Assembly (NCBI RefSeq): GCF_023197165.1
Contig: NZ_JALPRD010000009.1
Location: forward strand, 62,001-126,000
Origin: Sphingopyxis sp. MSC1_008
GTDB lineage: Bacteria > Pseudomonadota > Alphaproteobacteria > Sphingomonadales > Sphingomonadaceae
Direction of reading: 5' to 3'
DNA length: 64,000 nt
Numbering within the stretch: the first letter of the stretch is position 1; each line of letters begins with the position of its first letter. Under the pieces are notes generated by a model, which worked only from the letters and a program-made list of their open reading frames with translations, did not search any database and was not told the origin of the DNA. A program made the position numbers and the translations under genes. Below are positions 46,308 to 55,022 of the stretch, piece by piece.

Positions 46308-47456
46308 TCAAGCTTGGCTCGGCACGAGAACGGGCTTGATGCACCCGTCGAGCTTCGCGGCAAAAAGATGATAGGCGTCCGCGACGTCGTCGAGAGCCAC
46401 CCGGTGCGTGATCAGCTTCCGCGGCTCGATGTGTCCGCTCCGAACATGTTCGATGAGCCTAGGGAGCAGCCGCTTTACCGATGCCTGGTTGGCACGGATC
46501 GTGAGCCCCTTGTTGACCACATTGCCGATCGGCACGATGTTGCCCGTGGGACCATATACACCGACGACCGAGACGATGCCGCCTTTCTTAACCGAGTTGA
46601 TGGCCCAATGAAGGGGGATCGCATTGCCGGCCTCGAGCTTGAGCTTGGTCCCGAACAAGGTCTGGAGCATATTTCCTTTGGCGTCGCCGCCAACCGCGTC
46701 GATCGCGACATCAGCGCCGAGACCGTCAGTGGTCTTCTTCATGAAGGTCACAACGTCGTTTAATTCCTTGAAGCTGTAAACTTCAGCAGGGCCATAGCTC
46801 CGCGCGAACTCGAGGCGATATTCGAGATGATCGATCACGATCACCCGCCCCGCGCCGAAGAGCCACGCGCAGCGCGCGGCCATGATCCCGATCGGTCCGG
46901 CGCCGAAGATCAGGACTGTGTCGCCGCGCTGGATGCCTGCCATCTCGGCAGCCTGGTAACCAGTCGGAACGACATCCGTCAGCAAGACCGCATCGTCCGG
47001 GTCCATCCAGTCGGGCATGACGACGGGACCGACATCGGCGTAGGGCACGCGCACATATTCGGCCTGCCCGCCATCATAGCCGCCAGCGGTGTGCGAATAG
47101 CCGAAGATGCCACCGACCGCGGTCGCTTGCGGGTTCGATTCATGGCAATTGCCGAAAAGGCCTTGCTGGCAGAAATGACACTGGCCGCATGCGATGTTGA
47201 ACGGCACGAGAACATGGTCGCCAACTTCAAGGTTCGAAACCTCCTCGCCAAGCTCTTCGACCACACCGCAGAATTCGTGTCCGAAGGTGGTGCCGACACG
47301 CGTATCGGGGACCATGCCGTGATAGAGATGGAGATCGGAGCCGCAGATGCAGGACCGCGTCACGCGGACGATCGCATCGCGCGGATGCTCGATCCGCGGC
47401 ATCGGCTTCTCCGTAATTCGAACCCGATACGGTCCGCGATAATCCATTGCGCGCAT
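46308..47456 (-). CDS. Zinc-dependent alcohol/formaldehyde dehydrogenase
   Basis: 382 aa. Catalytic zinc site CICGSDLHLYHG (Cys38) and GHEFCGVVEELGE; structural zinc cysteines CGQCHFCQQGLFGNC; NAD-binding loop GAGPIGIMAA. Resembles glutathione-independent formaldehyde dehydrogenases. Oxidises alcohols or aldehydes with NAD. AAAGGAG precedes the ATG, and an EcfG promoter lies upstream. First gene of a three-gene operon. Confidence 0.92.
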   Translation of the reverse strand: MRAMDYRGPYRVRITEKPMPRIEHPRDAIVRVTRSCICGSDLHLYHGMVPDTRVGTTFGHEFCGVVEELGEEVSNLEVGDHVLVPFNIACGQCHFCQQGLFGNCHESNPQATAVGGIFGYSHTAGGYDGGQAEYVRVPYADVGPVVMPDWMDPDDAVLLTDVVPTGYQAAEMAGIQRGDTVLIFGAGPIGIMAARCAWLFGAGRVIVIDHLEYRLEFARSYGPAEVYSFKELNDVVTFMKKTTDGLGADVAIDAVGGDAKGNMLQTLFGTKLKLEAGNAIPLHWAINSVKKGGIVSVVGVYGPTGNIVPIGNVVNKGLTIRANQASVKRLLPRLIEHVRSGHIEPRKLITHRVALDDVADAYHLFAAKLDGCIKPVLVPSQA

Positions 47457-47482
47457 GGTCGCTCCTTTCTTCCTGCGTGAGC

Positions 47483-47507
47483 AACCTGAACGAGAGCGGT
47501 CCGTTCC
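47483..47507 (-). promoter_or_regulatory. EcfG-type general stress promoter of the dehydrogenase operon
   Basis: Minus strand GGAAC (47507-47503), 16-nt spacer, GGTT (47486-47483), 27 bp before the dehydrogenase start. A perfect match. Confidence 0.75.
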
Positions 47508-47806
47508 GAGCGGAGCCCTCCGATTTTCAAAACCTGGATCAATTGGAGCGCTTTCCGTCGCGGCGGACGTTGCGCTGATTGGCCGCTGAAAGGATCGATC
47601 GACTCGCGCGTCGCCGAAGTGGGCCCTTCACGGTCAGGATGCGAGCCCGGCTGCGGACGCTTGCGTTCCCCGGCTGGTCGATCGGGGCAGCCGTTCCCGT
47701 TGGACCGTCATTCGGCCGCAGCAACCTCCTGTTCTTAACCTGCGGCAAGAGCCGGAACATGGCATCGCCTTTGGGCGCTCCCCTTATCTCAAAGGAGACT
47801 GCCGTC

Positions 47807-48787
47807 ATGTTTATGCACAACAAGCGTCTGCAATATACCGTTCGCGTCGCCGAACCCAATCCGGCCCTCGCCTCGCTCCTGCTCGAACAGTTCGGAGGCC
47901 CCGACGGCGAACTGGCCGCTGCGATGCGCTATTTTACTCAAGGCCTTGCCGAGGACGATCCCGGGCGCAAGGATATGTTGCTCGACATCGCCACCGAAGA
48001 ACTCAGCCACCTCGAGGTGATCGGTTCGATCGTTGCGATGCTTAACAAGGGCGTCAAATCCGAACTGTCTGAAGCCGCTCTCGAAGAAGCTGATCTCTAT
48101 ATGTCGCTCAACGCCGGCGGTAACAGCCATACGCAATCGCTTCTTTACGGCGGCGGCCCATCGCTGACCAACAGCTCAGGGGTCCCCTGGAGCGCGGCCT
48201 ATATCGACAGCCGCGGTGATCCCACTTGCGACCTTCGGTCCAACATCGCGGCGGAAAGCCGCGCCAAGATCATCTACGAACGGCTAATCAACATCACAGA
48301 CGACCCGGGGATCAAGGATGCCCTCGGCTTCCTGATGACCCGCGAGGTGGCGCATCAGAAAAGCTTTGAAAAGGCGCTTTATTCGATCACCGACAATTTC
48401 CCCTCGGGCAAGCTTCCCGGTCTAGCACCTTATGCCAACATGTACGTAAACACGTCGCAGGGCGAAGGCGACATGACGGGTCCGTGGAACGAGGGGGAAC
48501 AATGGGAACGGCTCGATGACGTCGCCGGCAACCTGCCCGTCGACGGCGGCGATGGTCTGCCGACGGTCCAGATTAGCGACGCCCAGATGGCGGCCTATGA
48601 AGCGATGATGGCGCGTCTCCAGTCACGGCCCGACGCGAACCCGACAACTGGCGCCGATCTCGGCGCCGGCCCGGGTGCCGGCAAGACGACCGACGAAGAT
48701 TTAGGCGGAGCGTCCGACATGAAGGAAGCCAAGGCAATGGGCAACGCCCAGGCCGATGCGATTATCGCTGCCAATAGCAGCCAATGA
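47807..48787 (+). CDS. Manganese catalase
   Basis: 326 aa from ATG 47807 (AAAGGAG 9 nt upstream). Di-manganese four-helix ligands seen as ELAAAMRYFTQGLAEDDPGRKDMLLDIATEELSHLEVIGS and EVAHQKSFEKAL. Splits H2O2 to water and O2 without heme. A C-terminal Gly/Asp-rich tail. Its stop overlaps the ZIP transporter start by 4 bp, so metal uptake and the enzyme are made together (inference). Confidence 0.95.
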   Translation: MFMHNKRLQYTVRVAEPNPALASLLLEQFGGPDGELAAAMRYFTQGLAEDDPGRKDMLLDIATEELSHLEVIGSIVAMLNKGVKSELSEAALEEADLYMSLNAGGNSHTQSLLYGGGPSLTNSSGVPWSAAYIDSRGDPTCDLRSNIAAESRAKIIYERLINITDDPGIKDALGFLMTREVAHQKSFEKALYSITDNFPSGKLPGLAPYANMYVNTSQGEGDMTGPWNEGEQWERLDDVAGNLPVDGGDGLPTVQISDAQMAAYEAMMARLQSRPDANPTTGADLGAGPGAGKTTDEDLGGASDMKEAKAMGNAQADAIIAANSSQ

Positions 48788-49569
48788 GCGCGGATTCGAT
48801 CATTCTCACGGGATTTGTCGCCAGCCTCCTCGCGGGGCTGGCGACGGTCGTCGGCGCTTTGCCGATCCTGTCGATAGGTCGCCCAACCGAAGCGCAGCAA
48901 AATCTGATGCTGGGGTTCGCCGCTGGAGTCATGCTTGCCGCCTCCTTCTTTTCGCTGATCATTCCGGGCATCGAGCAGGCCGAGGCGCAAGGTGCAAGCC
49001 GGGCGACCGCGTCGGCAATGGTCGTCGTCGCGATTTTGATCGGCGGCGCCTGCCTCGCGCAGCTCAATGCCATTATCCCGCCACTCGATCGGCTTGGCCT
49101 TGGCCCGGAAGCCATCGCCGATGCTCGCTTCCGGCGCGTGTGGTTGTTTGTCGCCGCGATCACGCTCCACAATTTTCCCGAAGGCCTTGCGGTCGGGGTG
49201 AGCTTCGGTGGCGGCGACGTCGGAGCGGGCATGGCAACTGCGCTCGGCATTGGCCTTCAGAATATGCCTGAGGGGCTTGCCGTCGCGGGGTCGCTTGCGA
49301 GCCTCGGCTATTCGCGATCCGCCTCGATTGGCGCGGCGCTTGCATCCGGACTCGTCGAGCCGGTCGCCGGATTGTTCGGCGCCGCGGTCGTGTCGATCGC
49401 TCTGCCACTTCTTCCTTGGGGCCTGGGCTTCGCCGCCGGCGCGATGATTTGGGTGGTCGCTTCGGAAATCATTCCCGACACGCATAGCCGTGTCAATGGC
49501 CGCAAGGCTACGGCAGGGCTCATGGTGGGCCTCGTTGCGATGCTCTTCCTCGACACGACGCTCGGCTAG
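48784..49569 (+). CDS. ZIP-family metal transporter
   Basis: 261 aa, about eight hydrophobic segments. Metal-transport motif HNFPEGLAVGVSFGGGD in one helix and a second NMPEGLAVAGSLASLG, typical of GufA-like ZIP proteins that carry Zn2+, Fe2+ or Mn2+ inward. Translationally coupled to Mn-catalase, so manganese uptake is the most likely role (inference). Confidence 0.92.
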   Translation: MSADSIILTGFVASLLAGLATVVGALPILSIGRPTEAQQNLMLGFAAGVMLAASFFSLIIPGIEQAEAQGASRATASAMVVVAILIGGACLAQLNAIIPPLDRLGLGPEAIADARFRRVWLFVAAITLHNFPEGLAVGVSFGGGDVGAGMATALGIGLQNMPEGLAVAGSLASLGYSRSASIGAALASGLVEPVAGLFGAAVVSIALPLLPWGLGFAAGAMIWVVASEIIPDTHSRVNGRKATAGLMVGLVAMLFLDTTLG

Positions 49570-49765
49570 AACCTGCCGGCACCTTGTTTCAAGTCTCCAC
49601 TCCCCCGCAATGACGATGTCCAGACCGCTGAAACTACACTGGATAGCGGCCGGATGGGCTGTCAGCTTTGAGAAGCACTTCGGGCAATGGAACGGATTCA
49701 AAATTCGACATTGATCTGGATCATATTCCGGGAACATCGAGCGTATTTCAGTCGTATCGACGTCG

Positions 49766-50002
49766 ATGCCTAAATATTTTTTCAACATCCATAACGACGT
49801 CGAAACGCGCGACGAGGAGGGCAAGGAACTCCCCGATCTCGATGCAGCGATCGATTATGCAATCACCGGCGCGCGATCGCTTGCCGCAGAGACGGTGAGC
49901 GAGGGCCGCCTGATCGGTCACCACCGGATCGAGATCGTCGACGGCGAAGGAAAGTTGGTCCGATGCGTTCGCTTCGACGAGGCGGTCGACATACAGCCCT
50001 GA
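49766..50002 (+). CDS. DUF6894 family small protein
   Basis: 78 aa. MPKYFFNIHNDVETRDEEGKELPDLDAAIDYAI and IEIVDGEGKLVRCVRFDEAV match the short beta-alpha DUF6894 type common in alphaproteobacteria. Soluble, function unknown. Transcribed alone. Confidence 0.85.
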   Translation: MPKYFFNIHNDVETRDEEGKELPDLDAAIDYAITGARSLAAETVSEGRLIGHHRIEIVDGEGKLVRCVRFDEAVDIQP

Positions 50003-50250
50003 CAGCCCCGATCCGCTGACTTGAGTCTTCAACCAGCGGATCGGCTGGCTAATTCGCGATATGGTGGCGACGTACCCAGCCGCCAGAGACTGCCCACGAC
50101 CGACCTTCTTTACCCACTTGCAGGAGTTGATCGACCGCGCGGCGCGGTCAAAAATTCGATAACCGAGGTTAAATATCGGCTCGATCAAGGCGAAAACGCA
50201 GCATTCGCGCACAAGCGGCCCGAACAAACAGCGGGCCCGCGCGTTGGCCG

Positions 50251-51570
50251 ATGATGATAGATTCTGACTTTCGCGGAAGACGTATTCTCCTCCTCGGCGC
50301 CACGGGATTTATCGGTGCCGCCCTCGCCGCACGCCTGACAGCGGAAGGCGCGGCGGTAGTTGCGGTGGTCCGGCGCAATGGACGCATGACACGCAAGCTG
50401 GCCGTAGACGCAATTGTCGATCTCGATCTACGCGACGCGGTATCCGCCCGCGACTGGACGCCGCACCTCAACGGTATCGATCTTGCTATAAACTGCGCCG
50501 GCGTCCTGCAGGACGGTGCGCGCGATTCGACGCACGCGGTCCACGAGTGGGCCCCTGCCGCGCTCATTTCGGCGTGTGAGAAGGCCGGAGTCCGGCGCTT
50601 CATCCATTTCTCGGCGATGGGCGCAGACAAGGCGGCCTGCAGCGAATTCTCGCTGACGAAAGGCCGGGCCGAGGCGCTGCTGCGCGCGAGCTCACTCGAC
50701 TGGGTCATCCTTCGGCCTTCGGTCGTCGTCGGACGCGCCGCCTATGGCGGCAGCGCTCTTTTCCGGGGCCTCGCATCACTCCCTTGGCTCCCCCGGCTCG
50801 GCGAAGCGGGGCCGGTCTCGGTCGTCCAACTCGACGATGTCGTCGAGACTGTCGTTCGTCTTGTGCCAGAATCCGCTCCGTCACGCATCGCCCTCGATCT
50901 CGCGGGCCCCGAAGCCTTGAATTTCGATGCGATTGTTGCCCGCTACCGTTCGTGGCTCGGCTGGAATCCGGCCCGTGCCGTTTCACTCCCGCAACCGGTC
51001 ATGACGCTTTTGTACAAAGCCGGTGACCTTGCCGGGCGCCTCGGATGGAGGCCGCCGGTGCGAACGACGGCGCGTCGCGAAATGCGCCGCGGTGCGTCCG
51101 GCGATCCATCGGCATGGAGCGCCGCGCTCGGGATCGTTCCGCGCGCGCTCAGCGAAGCGCTGCAACGCGAACCCGCATCGGTTCAGGAGCGCTGGTTCGC
51201 GCGGCTGTACCTGCTCAAGCCCGCCGTCATCACCATATTTGCCCTCTTCTGGCTCCTCACCGGCTTCGTATCGCTCGGGCCGGGTTATGACATCGGGACG
51301 GCGCTGATGGTCGAAGGCGGCGCGGGGGCGCTGAGCGGGCCTGTCGTCATCGCGGGCGGCCTCGCCGACCTCGCGATCGGCCTTGCCATCCTCTGGCGGC
51401 CGGCGACGCGGATGGCGCTGTGGTGCGCACTCGTCCTGACCCTCGTCTATGTCATCGCCGGCACGGCCATCCTGCCCCGCCTCTGGGAAGAGCCGCTCGG
51501 GCCGATGATGAAAGTCTGGCCTATTATCGCCCTCAATTTCGTTGCCCTTGCCATTCTGGAGGATCGATGA
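50251..51570 (+). CDS. NAD(P)-dependent epimerase/dehydratase fused to a membrane domain
   Basis: 439 aa. Residues 1-270: extended SDR with GATGFIGAALAARL and a RFIHFSAMGADKAACSEF segment (atypical SDR without the YxxxK pair being obvious). Residues about 310-439: four membrane helices of the DoxX-like type (LYLLKPAVITIFALFWLLTGFVSLGPG). Such fusions modify lipids or quinones at the membrane (inference). Overlaps the DUF2269 gene by 4 bp. Confidence 0.85.
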   Translation: MMIDSDFRGRRILLLGATGFIGAALAARLTAEGAAVVAVVRRNGRMTRKLAVDAIVDLDLRDAVSARDWTPHLNGIDLAINCAGVLQDGARDSTHAVHEWAPAALISACEKAGVRRFIHFSAMGADKAACSEFSLTKGRAEALLRASSLDWVILRPSVVVGRAAYGGSALFRGLASLPWLPRLGEAGPVSVVQLDDVVETVVRLVPESAPSRIALDLAGPEALNFDAIVARYRSWLGWNPARAVSLPQPVMTLLYKAGDLAGRLGWRPPVRTTARREMRRGASGDPSAWSAALGIVPRALSEALQREPASVQERWFARLYLLKPAVITIFALFWLLTGFVSLGPGYDIGTALMVEGGAGALSGPVVIAGGLADLAIGLAILWRPATRMALWCALVLTLVYVIAGTAILPRLWEEPLGPMMKVWPIIALNFVALAILEDR

Positions 51571-52040
51571 CGTATCTCATCCTCAAATATCTGCACATTA
51601 TCGGCGCCGCTGTTCTGCTGGGCACTGGCGCCGGGATCGCCTTTTTCATGCTCCTCGCCCATCGTACAGGAAATCCGGCGACGATCGCGGCGACCGCTCG
51701 CATTGTCGTCGTCGCGGATTTTCTGTTCACGGCGAGCGCGGTGATTCTCCAGCCGGTGACCGGGTGGCTCCTGGCGCGCGAGGTCGGCTACTCGCTCTCG
51801 GAGGGGTGGATTCTGCTGTCGCTCGTCCTTTATGTCGTCACCGGCATTTTCTGGCTGCCGGTGGTGTGGATCCAGATGCGAATGCGTGACCTCGCCGCTG
51901 CCGCGGCGGATCACCGGGGCCCGCTGCCGGCAAGCTACCACCGGTTGTTTTGGACATGGTTCGCATTCGGTTTCCCCGCCTTCGGCGCCGTGCTCGCGAT
52001 TTTCTGGCTGATGATCGCGCGCCCCCCGATCAGCTTCTGA
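51567..52040 (+). CDS. DUF2269 membrane protein
   Basis: 157 aa from ATG 51567, GGAGG 6 nt upstream. Four membrane helices, with YLILKYLHIIGAAVLLGTGAGIAFFM at the start, the usual DUF2269 mark. Translationally coupled with the preceding SDR/DoxX gene. Function unknown. Confidence 0.9.
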   Translation: MTYLILKYLHIIGAAVLLGTGAGIAFFMLLAHRTGNPATIAATARIVVVADFLFTASAVILQPVTGWLLAREVGYSLSEGWILLSLVLYVVTGIFWLPVVWIQMRMRDLAAAAADHRGPLPASYHRLFWTWFAFGFPAFGAVLAIFWLMIARPPISF

Positions 52041-52047
52041 TGCGGGT

Positions 52048-53112
52048 ATGGTGACCGATTTGCGATCCGAAGAAGCTTTCATAAATGGCCGGCCGCCAGC
52101 GATCCTCCATGTCGGGACCTATGCCGCGGCCGGCGGCGACGGCGTCTATCCCATTTCGCGATCGTCCGCGGGATCCTGGGTCGCCGGTGCACCTGTCAGC
52201 GAGGCGCAAAACGCCTCTTATGCAGCCTATTCGGCGCGCTTCGATCTCCATTATCTGGTTGACGAGACGAACGGCACGATCGGGGTCTTTCGAGTGGCGG
52301 ACAGCTGGAGACGGCTTGCGACGTTGTCATCGGGCGGACGTGAGCCTTGCTATATCGCGCTCGATCCGGCTGAGACGGCGCTTGCTGTCGCAAACTATGG
52401 TTCGGGAACGCTGACCTATTATCGCCTCGACCCGGCAAGCGGCCTCCCCGTTGGCCCGCCGAAAATCAGGCAGAATGACGGGCATGGGCCAGATGGCGAA
52501 CGGCAGGAAGGGCCCCACGGCCATTGCGCGCAATTCAGCCCGGACGGCCGCTGGCTATATTATGTCGACCTCGGGACTGACCAGATTATTGCGTACTCCC
52601 ACGATGCGGCAACCGGCGAAGTCGGCGACGCGGTTTTGGCGTTTGCGGCGGCGGCGGGATCGGGACCGCGTCATCTCGTCTTCAGTGCCAACGGGATTGC
52701 CTATCTGATTTCGGAATTAGCGAGCAGCGTCACTCTCCTCGCCGTCGATGGAGCGAGGCTCATCGAACAGCAGACGGTTTCGACGTTGCCATCGGGATTT
52801 GCGGGTTCGAGCCTTGCCGGTCACATTGCCCTGAATGCGGACCGCACGCGGCTTTATGTGAGTAACCGCGGACATGACAGCATCGCGACCTTTGCGGTTG
52901 GGGACGATGGCAGGCTCGATTCGGCCATTCATGCGCCGAGCGGCGGCCGGTCGCCACGCTTCTTCCTGCCGAGCGAGGACGGGCGGCAGCTCGTTGTCGC
53001 ACATGAGCAAGACGGTGCGATCCGCATCGGCGGGGTTGACGAGAACGGGCGCTTTCGCCTCGTGGACACCGACCTTTGCGTGCCCGGCGCTGCCTTTCTC
53101 TTCTTCGCATAG
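52048..53112 (+). CDS. Lactonase family protein (6-phosphogluconolactonase-like beta-propeller)
   Basis: 354 aa. Repeated blades (LYVSNRGHDSIATFAVGDDGRL, WLYYVDLGTDQIIAYSHD, HGPDGERQEGPHGHCAQFSPDG), matching the YbhE/lactonase seven-blade propeller. Likely hydrolyses lactone rings of sugar acids. It follows the DUF2269 gene by 7 bp and may be cotranscribed. Confidence 0.88.
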   Translation: MVTDLRSEEAFINGRPPAILHVGTYAAAGGDGVYPISRSSAGSWVAGAPVSEAQNASYAAYSARFDLHYLVDETNGTIGVFRVADSWRRLATLSSGGREPCYIALDPAETALAVANYGSGTLTYYRLDPASGLPVGPPKIRQNDGHGPDGERQEGPHGHCAQFSPDGRWLYYVDLGTDQIIAYSHDAATGEVGDAVLAFAAAAGSGPRHLVFSANGIAYLISELASSVTLLAVDGARLIEQQTVSTLPSGFAGSSLAGHIALNADRTRLYVSNRGHDSIATFAVGDDGRLDSAIHAPSGGRSPRFFLPSEDGRQLVVAHEQDGAIRIGGVDENGRFRLVDTDLCVPGAAFLFFA

Positions 53113-53125
53113 CGCTTAACCACTC

Positions 53126-54034
53126 TTAGGTCGCATTAATGCGGGCACCCTCCCGGCCTGCCGAGTGCGATGTCATCCTCGCCATCGAACAGGTTTCCAC
53201 TCCGCCGATGCAGCGCCCGCGCTGCATCGCTTCAAGTTCCTTCGCATCGTGCGAACAAAAGACCGTGACGGCCGAACTCTGCCTGAGATCCCGAAGACGC
53301 TCCTGGTTGGCGAACCGGAGCGAGCGGTCCGTGTCCATCAGGCGCTGATAGAAACGGAGTCCCGGCGTGCAGCGCCGCCGGTCCGCGTCGAGCTCACGGC
53401 GATAGAAATAGGCATCGCCGGCATTGAGAACCCAGCCCGTGTCGCTCTGCACCGCGATCCCGGCGTGACCGGCGGTGTGGCCCGGCAGCGGGACCATGAG
53501 AATTTCGGGAGGCAAACCATCAAGCGCGCGGGCATTTTCGAAGCCGAACCAGCGCTCGCCGCCGCCGGCATAGGTGCGCCACTCGCGCACCTCATTCCAT
53601 TGTGCCGGACGGTAGCGGCGGCGCGCGATAAAACCTTGCCGCTTGCGCTCGGCGGCGTCGCGCTCGGCTTCCATCACATGGACGCGGGCGTTCGGAAAAT
53701 CCTCCAGCCCGCCGGCATGATCGAAGTCGAGATGCGTTAGCACGATATGGCGCACGTCGGCAGGCGAATAGCCCAAGGCCACGATCTGATAGAGCGCGGT
53801 CTCTCGCAAACGGAAACGGATGTTCAGCAGCGCGTGGAAAAATTTGCTCAGTCTCGGGTGGGGATGACGCACGTCCTCGGTCCCATAGCCGGTGTCGATA
53901 AGGACGAGGCCTTCGTTCGTCTCGACGAGCTGCGCCGCGCACGGAATATGCCCCAGGATCCCTCGGCTGAATCCGTCGAAAAGTGCGCCACCGAGGGGGC
54001 AGTCGGTTCCGCACTGAAGATAATGGATGCGCAT
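53126..54034 (-). CDS. Metallo-beta-lactamase fold protein, N-acyl-homoserine-lactonase-like
   Basis: 302 aa from ATG 54034 (GAGG 7 nt upstream). MBL fold with THLDFDHAGGLEDFP, PLPGHTAGHAGIAVQ, NAGDAYFYRREL and FCSHDAKEL (metal His/Asp). The usual HxHxDH motif appears as HLDFDH, i.e. the second His is Asp, so the first metal site may be altered. A Cys pair follows the start. Possible quorum-signal or other lactone hydrolase; substrate untested. Confidence 0.82.
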   Translation of the reverse strand: MRIHYLQCGTDCPLGGALFDGFSRGILGHIPCAAQLVETNEGLVLIDTGYGTEDVRHPHPRLSKFFHALLNIRFRLRETALYQIVALGYSPADVRHIVLTHLDFDHAGGLEDFPNARVHVMEAERDAAERKRQGFIARRRYRPAQWNEVREWRTYAGGGERWFGFENARALDGLPPEILMVPLPGHTAGHAGIAVQSDTGWVLNAGDAYFYRRELDADRRRCTPGLRFYQRLMDTDRSLRFANQERLRDLRQSSAVTVFCSHDAKELEAMQRGRCIGGVETCSMARMTSHSAGREGARINAT

Positions 54035-54395
54035 CGGATCGCCTCGCCGCTGATGGCTAGTCCCCCGGCGGCCCGCACAAGGCGAGCCGCGGGGGTGAGG
54101 TCCCGCCACACTCGAAGAGGCAACGGGAGATCTGGGTCGGCTTTTTGAAAAACCGTCACGAAGGCGACGCGCGACGCGCCCGCGATGTTCCCTTGGCAGA
54201 CCGCGTTTGGCGGAATCTTGACCCAAATCATCAATTTGTCACCCGTGGTCGCTGCGATCGGGCAGACCTCCCGGCAGTGCCGGCCTTGAGATCCGGATGC
54301 GTGGCGCAAGGCCACCTCCGCATCTTGCCGTCGCCGGTGCGGCCGCACCCGGTTCGCAGAGCGCGCGGCGCCAGCCCGAGCGCTGGCGAGCACGC
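54035..54395. other. Intergenic stretch, no gene supported
   Basis: Between the lactonase gene and the CtaG remnant. Open frames on the minus strand look partly protein-like (VFQKADPDLPLPLRVW) but have no start or ribosome site. Possibly decayed coding sequence; no function seen. Confidence 0.45.
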
Positions 54396-54626
54396 TCAAA
54401 CGCGCAGTGGCGATGACGGCCGGTCGGCCACCAGATAGTATCTGACGAGAAGCAGCGCCGCCGCGACATGTACCAATCCTCCCGACACCCCCATGATCAG
54501 CCCGGCGAGCGCCTGGTCGTCCTCCGGCGTCAGCCCGAAGGGCATCAGGGTCATTGCGGCATAGTGCGCATACCATTGGCTCGACGACGGAGCCCCACCA
54601 AAGCCCGATGGCGCCTGGGCAAAGGC
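54396..54626 (-). pseudogene. C-terminal remnant of a CtaG (Caa3-type) cytochrome oxidase assembly protein
   Basis: A frame bounded upstream by a stop (TAG at 54629-54627) encodes FGLTPEDDQALAGLIMGVSGGLVHVAAALLLVRYYL, which matches the C-terminal helices of the caa3-type CtaG family. Most of the protein and any start codon are missing, so it is a pseudogene. No intact terminal oxidase genes lie near. Confidence 0.7.
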
Positions 54627-54779
54627 CTAAAAGCTGGCGCAATGACGCCCCCCAGCCCGGCGGACTTCTGGCCGAAATAGCGATTCCGGGATACCTCGGC
54701 AGCGCGGCATCGTAGCGATCGGGTCGCAGCTGCATGGCACCAAAGATAGCAAAGGCTGATCTATGTAGTGGCCGACACT

Positions 54780-54897
54780 TAGATGCGCATTATCCTACAT
54801 TCCAAGCCACACCCATGGCTCCTATGACCGATCGTTCGGTCGATGCGCGAACAGGCAGGCCTATCCCGAAATCGGTCGGCCTGTTCGCGTCTTTTTG
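54780..54897 (+). ncRNA. Possible small RNA ending in a strong terminator
   Basis: A plus-strand hairpin GACCGA-TCGT-TCGGTC (54826-54841) is followed by a perfect 11-bp terminator stem (54846-54896) with TTTTT. No plus-strand gene ends here, so an orphan transcript is suggested. A 27-codon frame from ATG 54815 also runs through it (MAPMTDRSVDARTGRP...), so a leader peptide is another option. The 5' end shown is a guess. Confidence 0.4.
54846..54896 (+). terminator. Orphan Rho-independent terminator
   Basis: CGCGAACAGGC (54846-54856) pairs exactly with GCCTGTTCGCG (54879-54889), then TCTTTTT. It points in plus direction although both flanking genes are on the minus strand. Confidence 0.8.
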
Positions 54898-55022
54898 ACT
54901 GAACGAAGGAGCCGACACCGGACCGGTGGGCAATTTTCCTAGCGAGCGCCACTTACGTGCTGGCTGGTTCACCCGTTGCGGATAAATATACGCGCCGGCT
55001 GAAAGATATCCAACAGTCATGG

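Noticed and set aside
53848-54735. 295-codon minus-strand frame
   Set aside because: Runs through the lactonase gene in another frame; only shadow composition, although a short stretch near 54100 looks protein-like.
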